Positions 29,844 through 39,950 of a DNA stretch of 64,000 nt are shown piece by piece (position 1 is the first letter of the stretch; each line of letters starts with the position of its first letter). A program made the translations under genes and the position numbers. A model generated the notes under the pieces. It saw only the letters and a program-made list of their open reading frames with translations. It did not search any database and was not told where the DNA came from. The stretch is from assembly GCA_000973525.1 (NCBI GenBank), contig CP004391.1:1054001-1118000 (forward strand), written 5' to 3'. This stretch comes from Pasteurella multocida subsp. multocida OH4807. GTDB taxonomy: Bacteria; Pseudomonadota; Gammaproteobacteria; Enterobacterales; Pasteurellaceae.

Positions 29844-30815
29844 TTAAGCTGAACGAGTACGGTATTTATCGATTAATACAGCCACGATGATTACCCCACC
29901 TTTAATAACGAGTTGCCAGAAATAAGACACGCCCATTAACGTCATACCATTATTTAAGGTAGCGATAATCAATGCCCCGATGAGTGTACCCGTAATTGTA
30001 CCGATACCCCCAACGAAACTTGTGCCGCCCAAAATAACAGCTGCAATCGCATCAAGTTCATAACCAACACCAAGGTTACCATTGGCGCTATACAAACGAG
30101 ATGCACTCATCACACCACCCAGACCAGATAATAAACCGCTGGTGGCATAAACGAAGATTAAAACTAAAGAAACTTTGATACCAGTTAAGCGTGCGGCTTG
30201 TAAGTTGCCCCCCACCGCATAAATATGGGTACCGAGTGTAGTACGACGTAAAATAAACCAGCATACCGCAATCACAGCAAAAGCAATAATCACCAACCAA
30301 GGTACCGAGCCGAGATAGCCGTTGCCTATCCAGCTGAATGAGATTTTTGAGTTGATTACAGTGGTTCCGTCTGCCACTAAATACGCAGCACCACGTAATG
30401 CGGTATAGGTACCAAGCGTCACAATAAATGGTGGTAAGCCCGCATAAGCGACTAACAAACCATTAAATACCCCCATACCTAAGCCAGCGAGCAAGGCTAA
30501 CGGCACCGCAAATTCTGCTAAAGCGGGATTCAGCGAGCTCACAAGACCAATGACTGCTGTCACACCAAGAATAGAACCGACAGAAAGATCAATCCCTCCT
30601 GTTAGAATCACAAAGGTCATTCCTGCCGCTAGCACAATATTGATTGATGCCTGACGCGTAATATTCATCATATTCGCCTCAGTCATAAAGTTTGGTGCCA
30701 CAAAAGAAAAGACGATGACGATTAATACTAAAATCGGCAAAATCCCCATGGCTTGCATCGCATCAGCAATGGCGAGCTTTTTAAAACCTGCTTTGGCTGG
30801 TTGTGCTGTTCCCAT
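29844..30815 (-). CDS. Ribose-type ABC importer, permease subunit
   Basis: A 323-residue RbsC-like inner-membrane protein with about 8-10 hydrophobic segments. Conserved regions include INIVLAAGMTFVILTGGIDLSVGS near residue 58 (quoted in part), FIVTLGTYTALRGAAYLVADG near residue 135 in part, and GYELDAIAAVILGGTSFVGG near residue 252, the typical ABC-2/BPD_transp_2 coupling stretch. It forms a homodimer served by the duplicated ATPase encoded upstream. Strong GAGGAGAAG site before the ATG. Confidence 0.92.
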   Translation of the reverse strand: MGTAQPAKAGFKKLAIADAMQAMGILPILVLIVIVFSFVAPNFMTEANMMNITRQASINIVLAAGMTFVILTGGIDLSVGSILGVTAVIGLVSSLNPALAEFAVPLALLAGLGMGVFNGLLVAYAGLPPFIVTLGTYTALRGAAYLVADGTTVINSKISFSWIGNGYLGSVPWLVIIAFAVIAVCWFILRRTTLGTHIYAVGGNLQAARLTGIKVSLVLIFVYATSGLLSGLGGVMSASRLYSANGNLGVGYELDAIAAVILGGTSFVGGIGTITGTLIGALIIATLNNGMTLMGVSYFWQLVIKGGVIIVAVLIDKYRTRSA

Positions 30816-30864
30816 TTTTACTTCTCCTCAATCTCTCATTATGCTATTTTTTCGTATAATTCTG

Positions 30865-32376
30865 TTAAGCGGCACCACAAGCAAATGCCATGATGCGTTC
30901 TTGGTTGATCTCATCACCTGTTAATTCACCTACGGTATAGCCTTCTCGCATCACATAAACACGGTCACTCATTCCTACGATCTCTGGCAACTCACTGGAA
31001 ATCATTAAAATCGCCACGCCTCTTTTTGCCATTTCAATCATCATGCGATAAATTTCACTTTTCGCCCCGACATCCACACCTCGTGTAGGCTCATCCATAA
31101 TGAATAATTTAGGTTCAATCGCTGCCCAACGAGACAGCAACACTTTTTGTTGGTTACCACCCGATAATCCACTCACATTCACATTGGCACTCGGTACACG
31201 CATTTTTAAGCCCTCGATGGCATCTTGCGTTGTTTTCTTCCCTTTTGTTTGATCAATGACTAACATCGTGGCATCACGCTCAAGGGTTGCCATGGTGACA
31301 TTTTTAAGGATGTTCAAATCAAGAAATAACCCTTCTTCCTTACGGTTTTCAGGTAATAATGCAACATGATGCGCAATGGCATCTCTTGGTGAATGAAAGC
31401 TAATTTCGCCCCCACTTAAATATATTTTGCCTTTGGTCGCTTGTTTCACACCAAATAATAAATGCGCTAATTCCGAGCGACCCGCCCCGACTAAGCCCGA
31501 TAAACCAATAATTTCTCCCGCTCTAACAACTAAAGAAGCATCTTGAACCTTGTTACCATCAGATAAATGTTCAACACGTAGTACTTCTTCGCCTGCCGGT
31601 ACTTTTTCTTTATTAAATAAATCGGTTAATGGTCGCCCCACCATCATTTGTACTAATGTGGCAGAATCTAAATTCTCACGGGTTAAGGAACCAACGTATT
31701 TACCGTCACGCAACACGCTCACACGATCGGCAAGCTCATAAATTTCTGCCATACGGTGGCTGATATAAATGATCGCCATTCCTTCATCACGTAATCTTTT
31801 GACCAACTCAAATAAACGTTCGGTTTCACGGGAAGAAAGTGCCGCTGTTGGCTCATCCATTACCAAAATACGGCTATTACGATGTAGTGCACGAGCAATT
31901 TCCACTTGTTGTTGCTCTGCGATCGTTAAAGAAGAGACTTTTTGTGTTGCAGAAAACTGTGCACCTAATCGGTCCAACACTTTTTGTGATTCCTCTGCCA
32001 TGGTTTTGCGATCTAAACCAAACAGATTTTTAATCTCACGACCGAGAAAAATATTTTCAGCAACAGTTAAATTTGGTGAAAGATGAATTTCTTGATAAAT
32101 CAAGGTAATGCCTGCTTTGATGGCATCTTTTGGCGAGGTGATAGAAAAACTTTCACCATCGATGAGTATGTCGCCAGCAGACGCCGTATAAGCTCCTGCT
32201 AGAATTTTCATCAAGGTACTCTTACCCGCACCATTTTCACCCATCAACGCATGAATTTCACCACGATAAATGGATAAATCCACATCTTGTAAGGCATAAA
32301 ACGAACCAAATCGTTTCGCAATCCCTTTCATTTCGAGTAGAGGTCGAACAGGCGAGTCAGTCTTTACTTGTGCCAT
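30865..32376 (-). CDS. Ribose-type ABC importer, duplicated ATP-binding subunit
   Basis: About 503 residues with two ABC domains in tandem, as in RbsA, MglA and XylG. The first has Walker [10 protein letters not shown] near residue 45, signature [12 protein letters not shown] near residue 150 and Walker [12 protein letters not shown]. The second has GLVGAGRSE near residue 290, [13 protein letters not shown] near residue 400 and [15 protein letters not shown]. The degenerate second P-loop (GLVGAGRSE) is normal for this subfamily. In-frame starts exist at 32403, 32385 and 32376. I prefer 32376 (MAQVKTDSP), where family homology begins soon after. None has a strong ribosome-binding site. First gene of the importer operon. 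Confidence 0.92.
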   Translation of the reverse strand: MAQVKTDSPVRPLLEMKGIAKRFGSFYALQDVDLSIYRGEIHALMGENGAGKSTLMKILAGAYTASAGDILIDGESFSITSPKDAIKAGITLIYQEIHLSPNLTVAENIFLGREIKNLFGLDRKTMAEESQKVLDRLGAQFSATQKVSSLTIAEQQQVEIARALHRNSRILVMDEPTAALSSRETERLFELVKRLRDEGMAIIYISHRMAEIYELADRVSVLRDGKYVGSLTRENLDSATLVQMMVGRPLTDLFNKEKVPAGEEVLRVEHLSDGNKVQDASLVVRAGEIIGLSGLVGAGRSELAHLLFGVKQATKGKIYLSGGEISFHSPRDAIAHHVALLPENRKEEGLFLDLNILKNVTMATLERDATMLVIDQTKGKKTTQDAIEGLKMRVPSANVNVSGLSGGNQQKVLLSRWAAIEPKLFIMDEPTRGVDVGAKSEIYRMMIEMAKRGVAILMISSELPEIVGMSDRVYVMREGYTVGELTGDEINQERIMAFACGAA

Positions 32377-32424
32377 TTCATACATCCCCGTTACAGTGAA
32401 CATAAGGGTATTTAATCATAATAA

Positions 32425-32455
32425 TATGAATGAAAAATGTTGAATCTCATTCATA
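32425..32455. promoter_or_regulatory. Perfect 9-bp dyad upstream of the ABC importer operon
   Basis: TATGAATGA (32425-32433) and TCATTCATA (32447-32455) form a perfect inverted repeat with a 13-base centre. It sits 22 bases upstream of the earliest possible importer start and in the ~300-bp region that diverges to the sensor kinase. It is a candidate operator, for example for the locus response regulator. OmpR-family sites are more often direct repeats, so another regulator is possible. The rest of the interval (32456-32683) shows nothing else clear. Confidence 0.4.
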
Positions 32456-32700
32456 ATTGTCACAATAACCAATTTTTCTTAATTTTGAGAAAGGGATCAC
32501 GAAATTCAATCTAGCTTTCGCGCTGTTAACAAAAAAAGAATAACATTCACTCAATCAAAATACGATGGTCAATATCCTGCACAGGTACGTATCAAACAAC
32601 ACATCAACACTGAGCTCTGAACTAAATTCATATTTGTCATCTTTTTTTCAATTTTTGGGCTTAGAATAAGGACATCTTAATTTAAGTGCGGTCGAAAAAA

Positions 32701-35289
32701 ATGAAAAATTGGAAAACGTCTTTCTTTGCAAAACCTTATAGTGTTCGCTTTCGCCTAATGCTCTTTTTAATTACGGCAATTTTCCTTATTTTAGTTATCA
32801 GTATCACCGCCATCATGGGCTTAAATAGCACCTATAATTCCTTATCTAACTTACGCGATCGCTCACTCAACCAGATGTTCTCGTCAATGACATTGGGCGT
32901 GAAAACCGCCCAAATCTCGACATATGCAAAACGCCTCACTCAAACAACCCGCGCACTTGAATATCAAGAAGAATCAAAGGCCCTTGCCTTACATGCAGAA
33001 CAATTACAAACCTTATTGATTCAAGCAAAGCAATCCACCTCAGAACAAGATCGCCATTTTGCACAGATCGTTCAACACATCAATTTACTGGGGAAGAGTG
33101 TACAAGAGCTCTTATTACAAACTCATCAGCGTCATATCTTGCACACCAACATTATTAGCGGGCTCAATCAAGGGCTATTACATATTCGTCATATAAAAAG
33201 ATTGGAAAATCGTACCGCACTTAACCCGCCTTTTCCTCATGACTTCATGTTACAGCTGTCTCGCGTGGAAAAGCTTATCGAAGATGCAACCAAAAATAGT
33301 TTTTCGACCAGTGTCTTTCTCAGTATCCAAGCGAACTTCCTCTTTTTTCCTGAAGTCACTCACTTAACTGATGTCAATACTGAGTTGACGAAACTCAAAC
33401 AATTGTTTCCGGAGATGATCCGACATGCCGAAGCATTGGCTAACATTAACTTACGGATTCAATTTTTGACTTTTCAAATTGACGCGTTAGTTCAACAAAT
33501 TAATCAGCACTATACGCAACTAGCAAAAGAAAAAGTAGAGAATGTCGATGTGGAGTCAGAACAAATTCAGCAACAACTCTCGACTCTTTCTCTGTCTATT
33601 TTGTTACTCTCGTTATTCACAATTTTATTAATTTTCATTTTGGGTAAATACATTTATTCATTAATCGGTAAACGTCTCTACTCCATTACGGATGCGCTAA
33701 AACGTCTGTCACAAGGTGATAAAAATGTCACTGTACCGCAACAACAAACGCAAGATGAAATCGGCGACTTAGCGCGTACCTTTGATATTTTCCATCAAAA
33801 TGTGATTACGCTTGAACAAACAGACTCATTATTAAAAGAGAAAAGTGAATTGTTAGAACAAACATTCTTAGCCATGCGTGATGGTTTAGCCATTTTTGAT
33901 AGTGAGCTCAATTTAGTGTCTTATAACGCACAATTTAAAGCCTTATTACAGGATTTCTTTACACAGTATTCACAACTGAGTATTCATTCACTGGTAGCTT
34001 ATTTCAATCAACAGCGAGCTACGATCGCTGGCAGTGCACAGCCCATTGATTTAGCCTTACTGAAAAAAATTCGTCAAACACAAGATTTCTTGGAAATTGA
34101 ATACGAACAGCAAATTCTAGAATGGCGTGTTAGCCCACTTAAAGATGGTCTGGTGACATTTTTAATTGATCGAACACAACGTAAAAAGTTGGAAAATGAA
34201 ATTGCACACAGTCAAAAAATGCGCGCAATCGGGCACTTAACAGGTGGCATTGCACATGATTTTAATAATTTTCTGGCGGTCATCATTGGCAACTTAGATC
34301 TCATTGACCCCCACACGCTCGATGAACGCCAAGCTAAACGTTTACAGCGTGCACTCAAAGCCGCGGAAAACAGTGCGACCCTCACACAACGCCTATTAGC
34401 TTATGCGCGCAAACAACCTCTCCATCCTACTGCACTAGGTATTAATCAATTAGTGCTAGAGTTAAATGATTTAATGAAGCACACCTTGCCACCAACCATT
34501 CAAGTGCGGTTAGAATTGGGTGAAGATTTGCCTCCTGTTTATATTGATAAAAATCAGCTTGAGACCGCCTTAGTCAACTTGCTAGTAAATGCAAAAGACG
34601 CCCTTAATAATGAAGGTAACATCATCATTCGCACGATCCAGCTCAACGTACAACGCGCGCACCGCCAAGAACATATGGTGCAATTATCGATTATTGATGA
34701 CGGCTGTGGTATGGATGAACAAACGCAAAAGCGCGTCTTTGAACCTTTTTTTACCACGAAACACAATGGGCGCGGTAGTGGCTTAGGTTTGTCGATGGTG
34801 TATGGATTTATTCGCCAATCCAAAGGGCGAGTTAAAATTGATTCGCAATTAAATCAAGGTACAACCATTCATTTGCAACTTCCAATCGCCGTTCCCGTAG
34901 AGCAAGAGGATGTTGCTATTATGCAAGAGAATACTCTTAACGAAGCCCAATATCAGATTCTTGTTGTTGAAGATAAAGCAAGCTTACGTGAAACCTTAGC
35001 AGAGCAGTTACTTCAAATGGGATATCAACCTATTTTGACAGAATCTGGGGAGCAAGCGATTGCCCTACTCTCTCAAGGTTTAGAAATTGATTATTTGTTA
35101 TCAGATATTATGCTAGCAGGCAAATTAACGGGCATAGATATTGCCAAATGGGTAGAAAATCAGTTACCACAAGTGAAAATCCTGTTGATGACAGGGCATA
35201 CTGAACAGCTTGAAAAAGCAGAACAATTCCCCGTATTAGTCAAACCGTTTAAACAAGCTGAGCTACAACAAAAATTGCGTTCATTATAA
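32701..35289 (+). CDS. Hybrid sensor histidine kinase (membrane, HAMP, PAS, HisKA, HATPase, receiver)
   Basis: About 862 residues. In order: transmembrane segment 1 (20-41), a ~250-residue periplasmic sensor region of helical character, transmembrane segment 2 (about 296-320), HAMP linker (about 320-372), a PAS-like domain (about 385-495), HisKA with phospho-acceptor His in GGIAHDFNN near residue 518, HATPase (about 610-735: LVNLLVNAKDAL, IDDGCGMDE, GRGSGLGLSMVYGF), and a C-terminal receiver (about 753-862) with Asp in LLSDIML and Lys in LVKPF. No HPt domain is visible, so the receiver may be a phosphate sink. Starts are ambiguous. ATG 32701 is used, but GTG 32686, inside an uptake signal, lies better placed behind AAGGA (32668-32672). 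Confidence 0.88.
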   Translation: MKNWKTSFFAKPYSVRFRLMLFLITAIFLILVISITAIMGLNSTYNSLSNLRDRSLNQMFSSMTLGVKTAQISTYAKRLTQTTRALEYQEESKALALHAEQLQTLLIQAKQSTSEQDRHFAQIVQHINLLGKSVQELLLQTHQRHILHTNIISGLNQGLLHIRHIKRLENRTALNPPFPHDFMLQLSRVEKLIEDATKNSFSTSVFLSIQANFLFFPEVTHLTDVNTELTKLKQLFPEMIRHAEALANINLRIQFLTFQIDALVQQINQHYTQLAKEKVENVDVESEQIQQQLSTLSLSILLLSLFTILLIFILGKYIYSLIGKRLYSITDALKRLSQGDKNVTVPQQQTQDEIGDLARTFDIFHQNVITLEQTDSLLKEKSELLEQTFLAMRDGLAIFDSELNLVSYNAQFKALLQDFFTQYSQLSIHSLVAYFNQQRATIAGSAQPIDLALLKKIRQTQDFLEIEYEQQILEWRVSPLKDGLVTFLIDRTQRKKLENEIAHSQKMRAIGHLTGGIAHDFNNFLAVIIGNLDLIDPHTLDERQAKRLQRALKAAENSATLTQRLLAYARKQPLHPTALGINQLVLELNDLMKHTLPPTIQVRLELGEDLPPVYIDKNQLETALVNLLVNAKDALNNEGNIIIRTIQLNVQRAHRQEHMVQLSIIDDGCGMDEQTQKRVFEPFFTTKHNGRGSGLGLSMVYGFIRQSKGRVKIDSQLNQGTTIHLQLPIAVPVEQEDVAIMQENTLNEAQYQILVVEDKASLRETLAEQLLQMGYQPILTESGEQAIALLSQGLEIDYLLSDIMLAGKLTGIDIAKWVENQLPQVKILLMTGHTEQLEKAEQFPVLVKPFKQAELQQKLRSL

Positions 35290-35296
35290 AAATGCA

Positions 35297-35330
35297 CAAA
35301 AAAATCCACCTCAAAGAGGTGGATTTTTCA
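35297..35330 (+). terminator. Rho-independent terminator of the sensor kinase gene
   Basis: AAAAATCCACCTC and GAGGTGGATTTTT (35316-35328) form a 13-bp stem with a 3-base loop, ending in T's. Also usable by the convergent speB transcript. Confidence 0.88.
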
Positions 35331-35345
35331 TATCTGAAAAAGCGA

Positions 35346-36266
35346 TTAACCTTTTTTCCAACCTTGCATATAAAGCATTTCTAATGCAACGGTTGCACCA
35401 GCTAATGCGGTGATGTCTGATTGATCGTAAGCGGGAGAAACTTCCACTAAATCCATTCCCACAATATTCACATCTTTTAGTGCACGTAACAGTTTCAGTG
35501 CTTTGTCAGTGCTTAAGCCACCACATACAGGTGTGCCTGTGCCTGGTGCATAAGCTGGATCTAAGCAGTCGATATCGAATGTTAAATAAACAGGTAAATC
35601 GCCTACCACTTCTTTAATTTTCGCAACGGTTTGTTCTACGCTATCATCATTCACTTGTGGTGCTGAAAGCACGGTGAAAGGTAAAGTGCGGTCAAATTCA
35701 GTACGAATACCAATTTGCACGGAATGTGCCGCATCGATTAAACCTTCTTTTGGGGCGTGATAGAACATGGTACCGTGGTCAAAGCTGCTGCCATTTTCAT
35801 AGGTATCCGTATGCGCATCAAAATGAATCATCGCTAACTTACCAAAATGTTTTGCGTGTGCACGTAATAATGGCAAGGTAATGAAGTGATCGCCACCAAA
35901 CGTTAAGCAACGTTTACCTGCTTTTAAAAGCGCGGTGGTGTGCGCTTCAAGTTCTTCAACAAAGTTTTGATTATCACCAAATGAATAGACTAAATCGCCA
36001 CAGTCAACGATATTTAAACGCTCACGTACATCAAAATCCCACGGGAAACGGCAATGCTCCCAGGCTAAATTCACAGATGCGCGACGGATTGCTTCAGCAC
36101 CAAAACGCGTGCCTGAACGGCCTGATACAGAAGCATCAAAAGGCACGCCCGTAATCACCCATTCTGCATCGGTTTCAGTTGGGTTGAAATTGACAGGTAA
36201 ACGTAAAAAACCAAAATTGTTAGACACTAAAGAAATATCTTCTTTGTTATGTAAAGTGTTGTACAT
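35346..36266 (-). CDS. speB: Agmatinase (agmatine ureohydrolase)
   Basis: SpeB hydrolyses agmatine to putrescine and urea using two Mn2+ ions. The 306-residue protein equals E. coli SpeB in length. The ureohydrolase motifs are complete: [11 protein letters not shown] near residue 123, [12 protein letters not shown] near residue 147 and [15 protein letters not shown] near residue 225. The ATG at 36266 has ATAGGAATAACT before it. The in-frame TTG at 36287 lies in an uptake signal. speA lies directly upstream on the same strand, separated by an uptake-signal hairpin. An uptake signal also lies within the gene near 35683. Confidence 0.95.
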   Translation of the reverse strand: MYNTLHNKEDISLVSNNFGFLRLPVNFNPTETDAEWVITGVPFDASVSGRSGTRFGAEAIRRASVNLAWEHCRFPWDFDVRERLNIVDCGDLVYSFGDNQNFVEELEAHTTALLKAGKRCLTFGGDHFITLPLLRAHAKHFGKLAMIHFDAHTDTYENGSSFDHGTMFYHAPKEGLIDAAHSVQIGIRTEFDRTLPFTVLSAPQVNDDSVEQTVAKIKEVVGDLPVYLTFDIDCLDPAYAPGTGTPVCGGLSTDKALKLLRALKDVNIVGMDLVEVSPAYDQSDITALAGATVALEMLYMQGWKKG

Positions 36267-36285
36267 AGTTATTCCTATTGCATAC

Positions 36286-36322
36286 AAGTGCGGTCATTTT
36301 TTCCAAAATTTTGACCGCACTT
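36286..36322. terminator. Inverted uptake-signal pair between speA and speB
   Basis: AAGTGCGGTCA (36286-36296) and TGACCGCACTT (36312-36322) form an 11-bp stem, with T's on both strands. It can terminate or attenuate speA transcription before speB, so the two genes may not be fully co-expressed. Confidence 0.7.
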
Positions 36323-36333
36323 TTTGTTCTCGA

Positions 36334-38268
36334 CTACTCTTCTTCCAAGTAAGTATAACCGTTTAAGCCAATCTCAAGTTCTTTCAAGAAATGAATTGCT
36401 TCTGAGGCTGGCAAATTAGAATGTTCAATTTGCTCACGATAACCGTCTAACAGTTTTTTCGGATCAAGATAAACATACTCCAACATATCTGCGACAGTAT
36501 TGCCTTCGTCATAATCCACAATGCGCACCTTATCTTTGCCTTCCACCAGCACATCTACCGTGCTCGTATCGCCAAATAAGTTGTGCATATTGCCGAGGAT
36601 CTCTTGATACGCGCCCACCATAAAGAAGCCTAAAAGTGGCGGATTATCTTCTTCATAATGCGGCATTGGCATTGTGGTGGTAATACCGTCACCATCAATA
36701 TAATGATCAATCGTACCATCAGAGTCACACGTGATATCAAGCAATACTGCACGGCGACTGACTGGCTGATTTAAGTTTGAAATTGGACAAACTGGGAATA
36801 ATTGATCGATGCCCCACGCATCAGGTAATGATTGGAACAATGAAAAATTCACATACAATTTATCGGCAAAGCGTTCTTGTAGCTCGTCAATAATGGTGCG
36901 GTGTGAGCGGTGTTTTTCATTAAATAACTGCCCTACTTCGTGACAAATATTGAGATAAAGTTGCTCTGCCCACGCACGTTGTTCCAGATTTAAAATGCCC
37001 ACATTGTACTGATTATGCACATCCGATAAATCGAATTGACTTTCGTGAATCCAGCTACGTAATGAACGTTTTTCGCGTGAAGATTGAATATCGACCCAAG
37101 TTTCCCACATACTGTGTAGCACACTTGGTGCATCTTTTTCTGGTGCGCTTAATGGCTCTGGTTTATAACGCTCAATACCAATCACATTGGACACTAACAC
37201 CGCGTGATGTGCGGTAACACCACGTCCTGATTCAGTAATAATCGTTGGGTGTGGCAACCCGTGTTCACGACACGCCTGACCAATTCCCCACACCACGGTA
37301 TCGGCATATTCATTCAAGCCGTAGTTTACCGAGCAATCCGATTGTGTGCGGTTACCTTCGTAGTCCACACCCAGTCCACCACCTACGTCGAAACATTGGA
37401 TGTTAACACCTAATTTATGTAATTCCACATAAAAACGTGCACTTTCACGCACGCCCGTTGCCACATCACGGATGTTGCCAAGCTGTGAACCTAAATGGAA
37501 ATGTAAAAGTTGCAAACAATCTAAACAATCGTGTTCTTTAAGCATATTCACAAGGGATAAAACCTGTGATGCCGATAAGCCAAATTTAGACTTTTCCCCC
37601 CCTGAAGATTGCCATTTACCTGAACCTTGCGAAGCTAAACGCGCACGCACGCCTAAACGTGGTTTCACATTCAATTTAGCTGCTTCTTCCAGCACTAACT
37701 GAATTTCCGAAAGCTTTTCAATCACCAAATAGACTTTGTGACCAAGCTTCTCGCCCATTAACGCAAAACGGATATATTCACGGTCTTTATAACCATTACA
37801 GACGATTACCGTTTGTGTTACACCTGCGTGGGCTAGCACTGCCATTAACTCTGCCTTCGAACCCGCTTCTAAACCCAGTACTTGGTCAGAATTAATCAAC
37901 GACTCAATGACACGGCGATGTTGGTTAACTTTAATGGGATAAACCAGAAAATAATTCCCTTCATAACCAAAATCTTCACGCGCACGTTTAAACGCTAAGT
38001 TAATTGAACGTAAACGATGTTGAATAATTTGTGGGAAACAAAATAAGGTAGGTAAATGTGCACCTTGCTCTTTTTGCGCTTTATCAGCAAGGATTGCCAA
38101 CGAAATACGGTTTTGTGGTTTATCAGGATCAGGGCAAACAAAAATATCTCCCATTTCATCTACGTTATAATAACGCATCCCCCAGTAATTAATATTACAC
38201 ACCTCACGAACCGTATTTTCAGCGTAGGTTGATGGCGTCATCTCAGACGTTAAAGTAACTTGTTCCAA
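36334..38268 (-). CDS. speA: Biosynthetic arginine decarboxylase
   Basis: SpeA converts arginine to agmatine with pyridoxal phosphate, the first step of the agmatine route to putrescine. The 644-residue protein aligns by eye with E. coli SpeA throughout: [22 protein letters not shown] in part near residue 78, the PLP lysine in [11 protein letters not shown] near residue 113, [19 protein letters not shown] near residue 225, HFHLGSQ near residue 280, and LDITCDSDG near residue 520. I start at TTG 38268, 11 bases after AGAGGT. ATG 38241 would shorten it by nine residues. The 190 bp upstream, before the puuB-like gene, shows no clear feature. Confidence 0.95.
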   Translation of the reverse strand: MEQVTLTSEMTPSTYAENTVREVCNINYWGMRYYNVDEMGDIFVCPDPDKPQNRISLAILADKAQKEQGAHLPTLFCFPQIIQHRLRSINLAFKRAREDFGYEGNYFLVYPIKVNQHRRVIESLINSDQVLGLEAGSKAELMAVLAHAGVTQTVIVCNGYKDREYIRFALMGEKLGHKVYLVIEKLSEIQLVLEEAAKLNVKPRLGVRARLASQGSGKWQSSGGEKSKFGLSASQVLSLVNMLKEHDCLDCLQLLHFHLGSQLGNIRDVATGVRESARFYVELHKLGVNIQCFDVGGGLGVDYEGNRTQSDCSVNYGLNEYADTVVWGIGQACREHGLPHPTIITESGRGVTAHHAVLVSNVIGIERYKPEPLSAPEKDAPSVLHSMWETWVDIQSSREKRSLRSWIHESQFDLSDVHNQYNVGILNLEQRAWAEQLYLNICHEVGQLFNEKHRSHRTIIDELQERFADKLYVNFSLFQSLPDAWGIDQLFPVCPISNLNQPVSRRAVLLDITCDSDGTIDHYIDGDGITTTMPMPHYEEDNPPLLGFFMVGAYQEILGNMHNLFGDTSTVDVLVEGKDKVRIVDYDEGNTVADMLEYVYLDPKKLLDGYREQIEHSNLPASEAIHFLKELEIGLNGYTYLEEE

Positions 38269-38459
38269 TGTTTTCGTCTACCTCTTACACGTTGTCATTA
38301 AATAATGCAAAAGCGAACCACACTTTGCTTACTTTGCATTGCTTATAACCTAAGCAAAAACAACGCTAGCATAAAGCAAAACTGACGAAAGCAATAGCCC
38401 TTAGAACAAAAAAGGTGAAAAGTATCACATTTCACTTTCTTCTTACTATCCTCACACAA

Positions 38460-39755
38460 TTAACGATATTTATCTAAGAATCGATAATAGCTACTGCCGA
38501 TAAATAATGCCGCTTTTTGAATGAGTTTACCGCCATGTATCGTAGGAACTTTTAATTTTTCAAAAACTCGCAAACGCGTATCATCGCCCAATATGGCTTC
38601 TGCAATAACACGTCCCGCTAATCCCGTGAGAGCCACGCCATGACCAGAATAACCTTGCGCAAAATAAATATTCGGTGCGATACGTCCAAAGTGCGGATTA
38701 GAATTTAGTGTCATATCAATCGGCCCGCCCCAACCATATTCAATTTTGACATCTTCTAATTGCGGGAAAACGTGCAACATATTACAACGCATGACCGCTT
38801 TCATATTCAAACCAGAGCTCGCGTCACTACCAAACAATAAGCGATTATCTGCACTCAAACGGTAGTAATCTAAAAAGTAGTTATTGTCACAGACTGCCAT
38901 ATGATTGCGAATCAAACTCTGCGCCATCACATCATTCAATGGTTCAGTCGCAATAATAAAACTTTCAATAGGTAAAATTTTACGTGCGATACCACGATGT
39001 AGCTGCTTAGGTAATGCACGAATATAAGCATTTGTCGCCAAAACTACATCGTTTGCCACCACTGCACCTTGATCGGTTTTCACTTTCACTTTTGTTTTGC
39101 CAAGACGGAGATCGCGTGCCGGAGAATGCTCATAAATTTCAACCCCCAAATCTAAGCACGCCTTTGCTAAACCTAAGCAATAATTAAGTGGATGAAGATG
39201 TCCAGAGCGCCGATCAAACAACGCTCCAGTATAAATATCACTCCCTAGATTCTCAGCTAACTTGGCTTTATCCCATAAGGCCATTTGGTCATAACCAAAA
39301 AACTCACGGCAGGCTTTTTCTGTCGCGATTAAATCATCCATTCGACGAGAGTTTAGCGCGAGTGTCGCATAACCTCGCTGCCAATCACATTGAATGTGAT
39401 ATTTAACGATGCGTTCTTCAATCATCTCTAACGCTTCTAACGACATTTGCCATAGCTTCTGAGCGGTATCAAAACCAAGTGCATCAATATAATCAGCAAT
39501 GTCTTCTTCAAAACCATTAATAGCCTGTCCGCCATTACGCCCTGACGCACCAAAACCAACTCTTGCTCCTTCTAACACAATCACTTTTTTACCTTGTTCC
39601 GCTAACTCTAAGGCTGTCGATAAACCAAAAAAACCCGCGCCGATGATACATACATCAGCAGAACGGCGTTGAGTCAAAGGAGGAAAATCAAGATAAAGAT
39701 TACGCGTCCCAGCGTAGTAAGATTTAATATGTTCTTGGTGGGAAAATGTCAACAT
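38460..39755 (-). CDS. puuB: FAD-dependent amine oxidoreductase, PuuB-like (gamma-glutamylputrescine oxidase family)
   Basis: A 431-residue DAO-family flavoprotein. It has the dinucleotide-binding motif VCIIGAGFFGLSTALELAE near residue 34, GFGASGRNGGQAINGFEEDI in part near residue 66, and the C-terminal YFAQGYSGHGVALTGLAGR near residue 374. Similarity to E. coli PuuB is extensive, including the LDYYRLSADNRLLFG stretch. PuuB oxidises gamma-glutamylputrescine in putrescine breakdown, but puuA, puuC and puuD are not seen here, so the exact substrate is uncertain. It diverges from the PotD-like gene and lies beside speAB, which favours an amine or polyamine substrate. Confidence 0.8.
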   Translation of the reverse strand: MLTFSHQEHIKSYYAGTRNLYLDFPPLTQRRSADVCIIGAGFFGLSTALELAEQGKKVIVLEGARVGFGASGRNGGQAINGFEEDIADYIDALGFDTAQKLWQMSLEALEMIEERIVKYHIQCDWQRGYATLALNSRRMDDLIATEKACREFFGYDQMALWDKAKLAENLGSDIYTGALFDRRSGHLHPLNYCLGLAKACLDLGVEIYEHSPARDLRLGKTKVKVKTDQGAVVANDVVLATNAYIRALPKQLHRGIARKILPIESFIIATEPLNDVMAQSLIRNHMAVCDNNYFLDYYRLSADNRLLFGSDASSGLNMKAVMRCNMLHVFPQLEDVKIEYGWGGPIDMTLNSNPHFGRIAPNIYFAQGYSGHGVALTGLAGRVIAEAILGDDTRLRVFEKLKVPTIHGGKLIQKAALFIGSSYYRFLDKYR

Positions 39756-39950
39756 AAAATCAATCGGTAGTCAAAATTGCGGGCAGTTTACTCTGACTTA
39801 GCAAGATGTCAATTTAATTCAATCACTTTGTAAAATTTGCTATACTCCATGCTAAGTTTTTATACTTTTAAGCGCATGGCGAAGGATATCCATCCATTTC
39901 GTTTATTTTCAACCACACATTATCGTCTTCGGACTTTGGGGGACTCAAAA

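Noticed and set aside
39837..39950. In-frame ATG start for the PotD-like protein
   Set aside because: The ATG overlaps the probable -10 box and would place 38 residues before a well-formed signal peptide.
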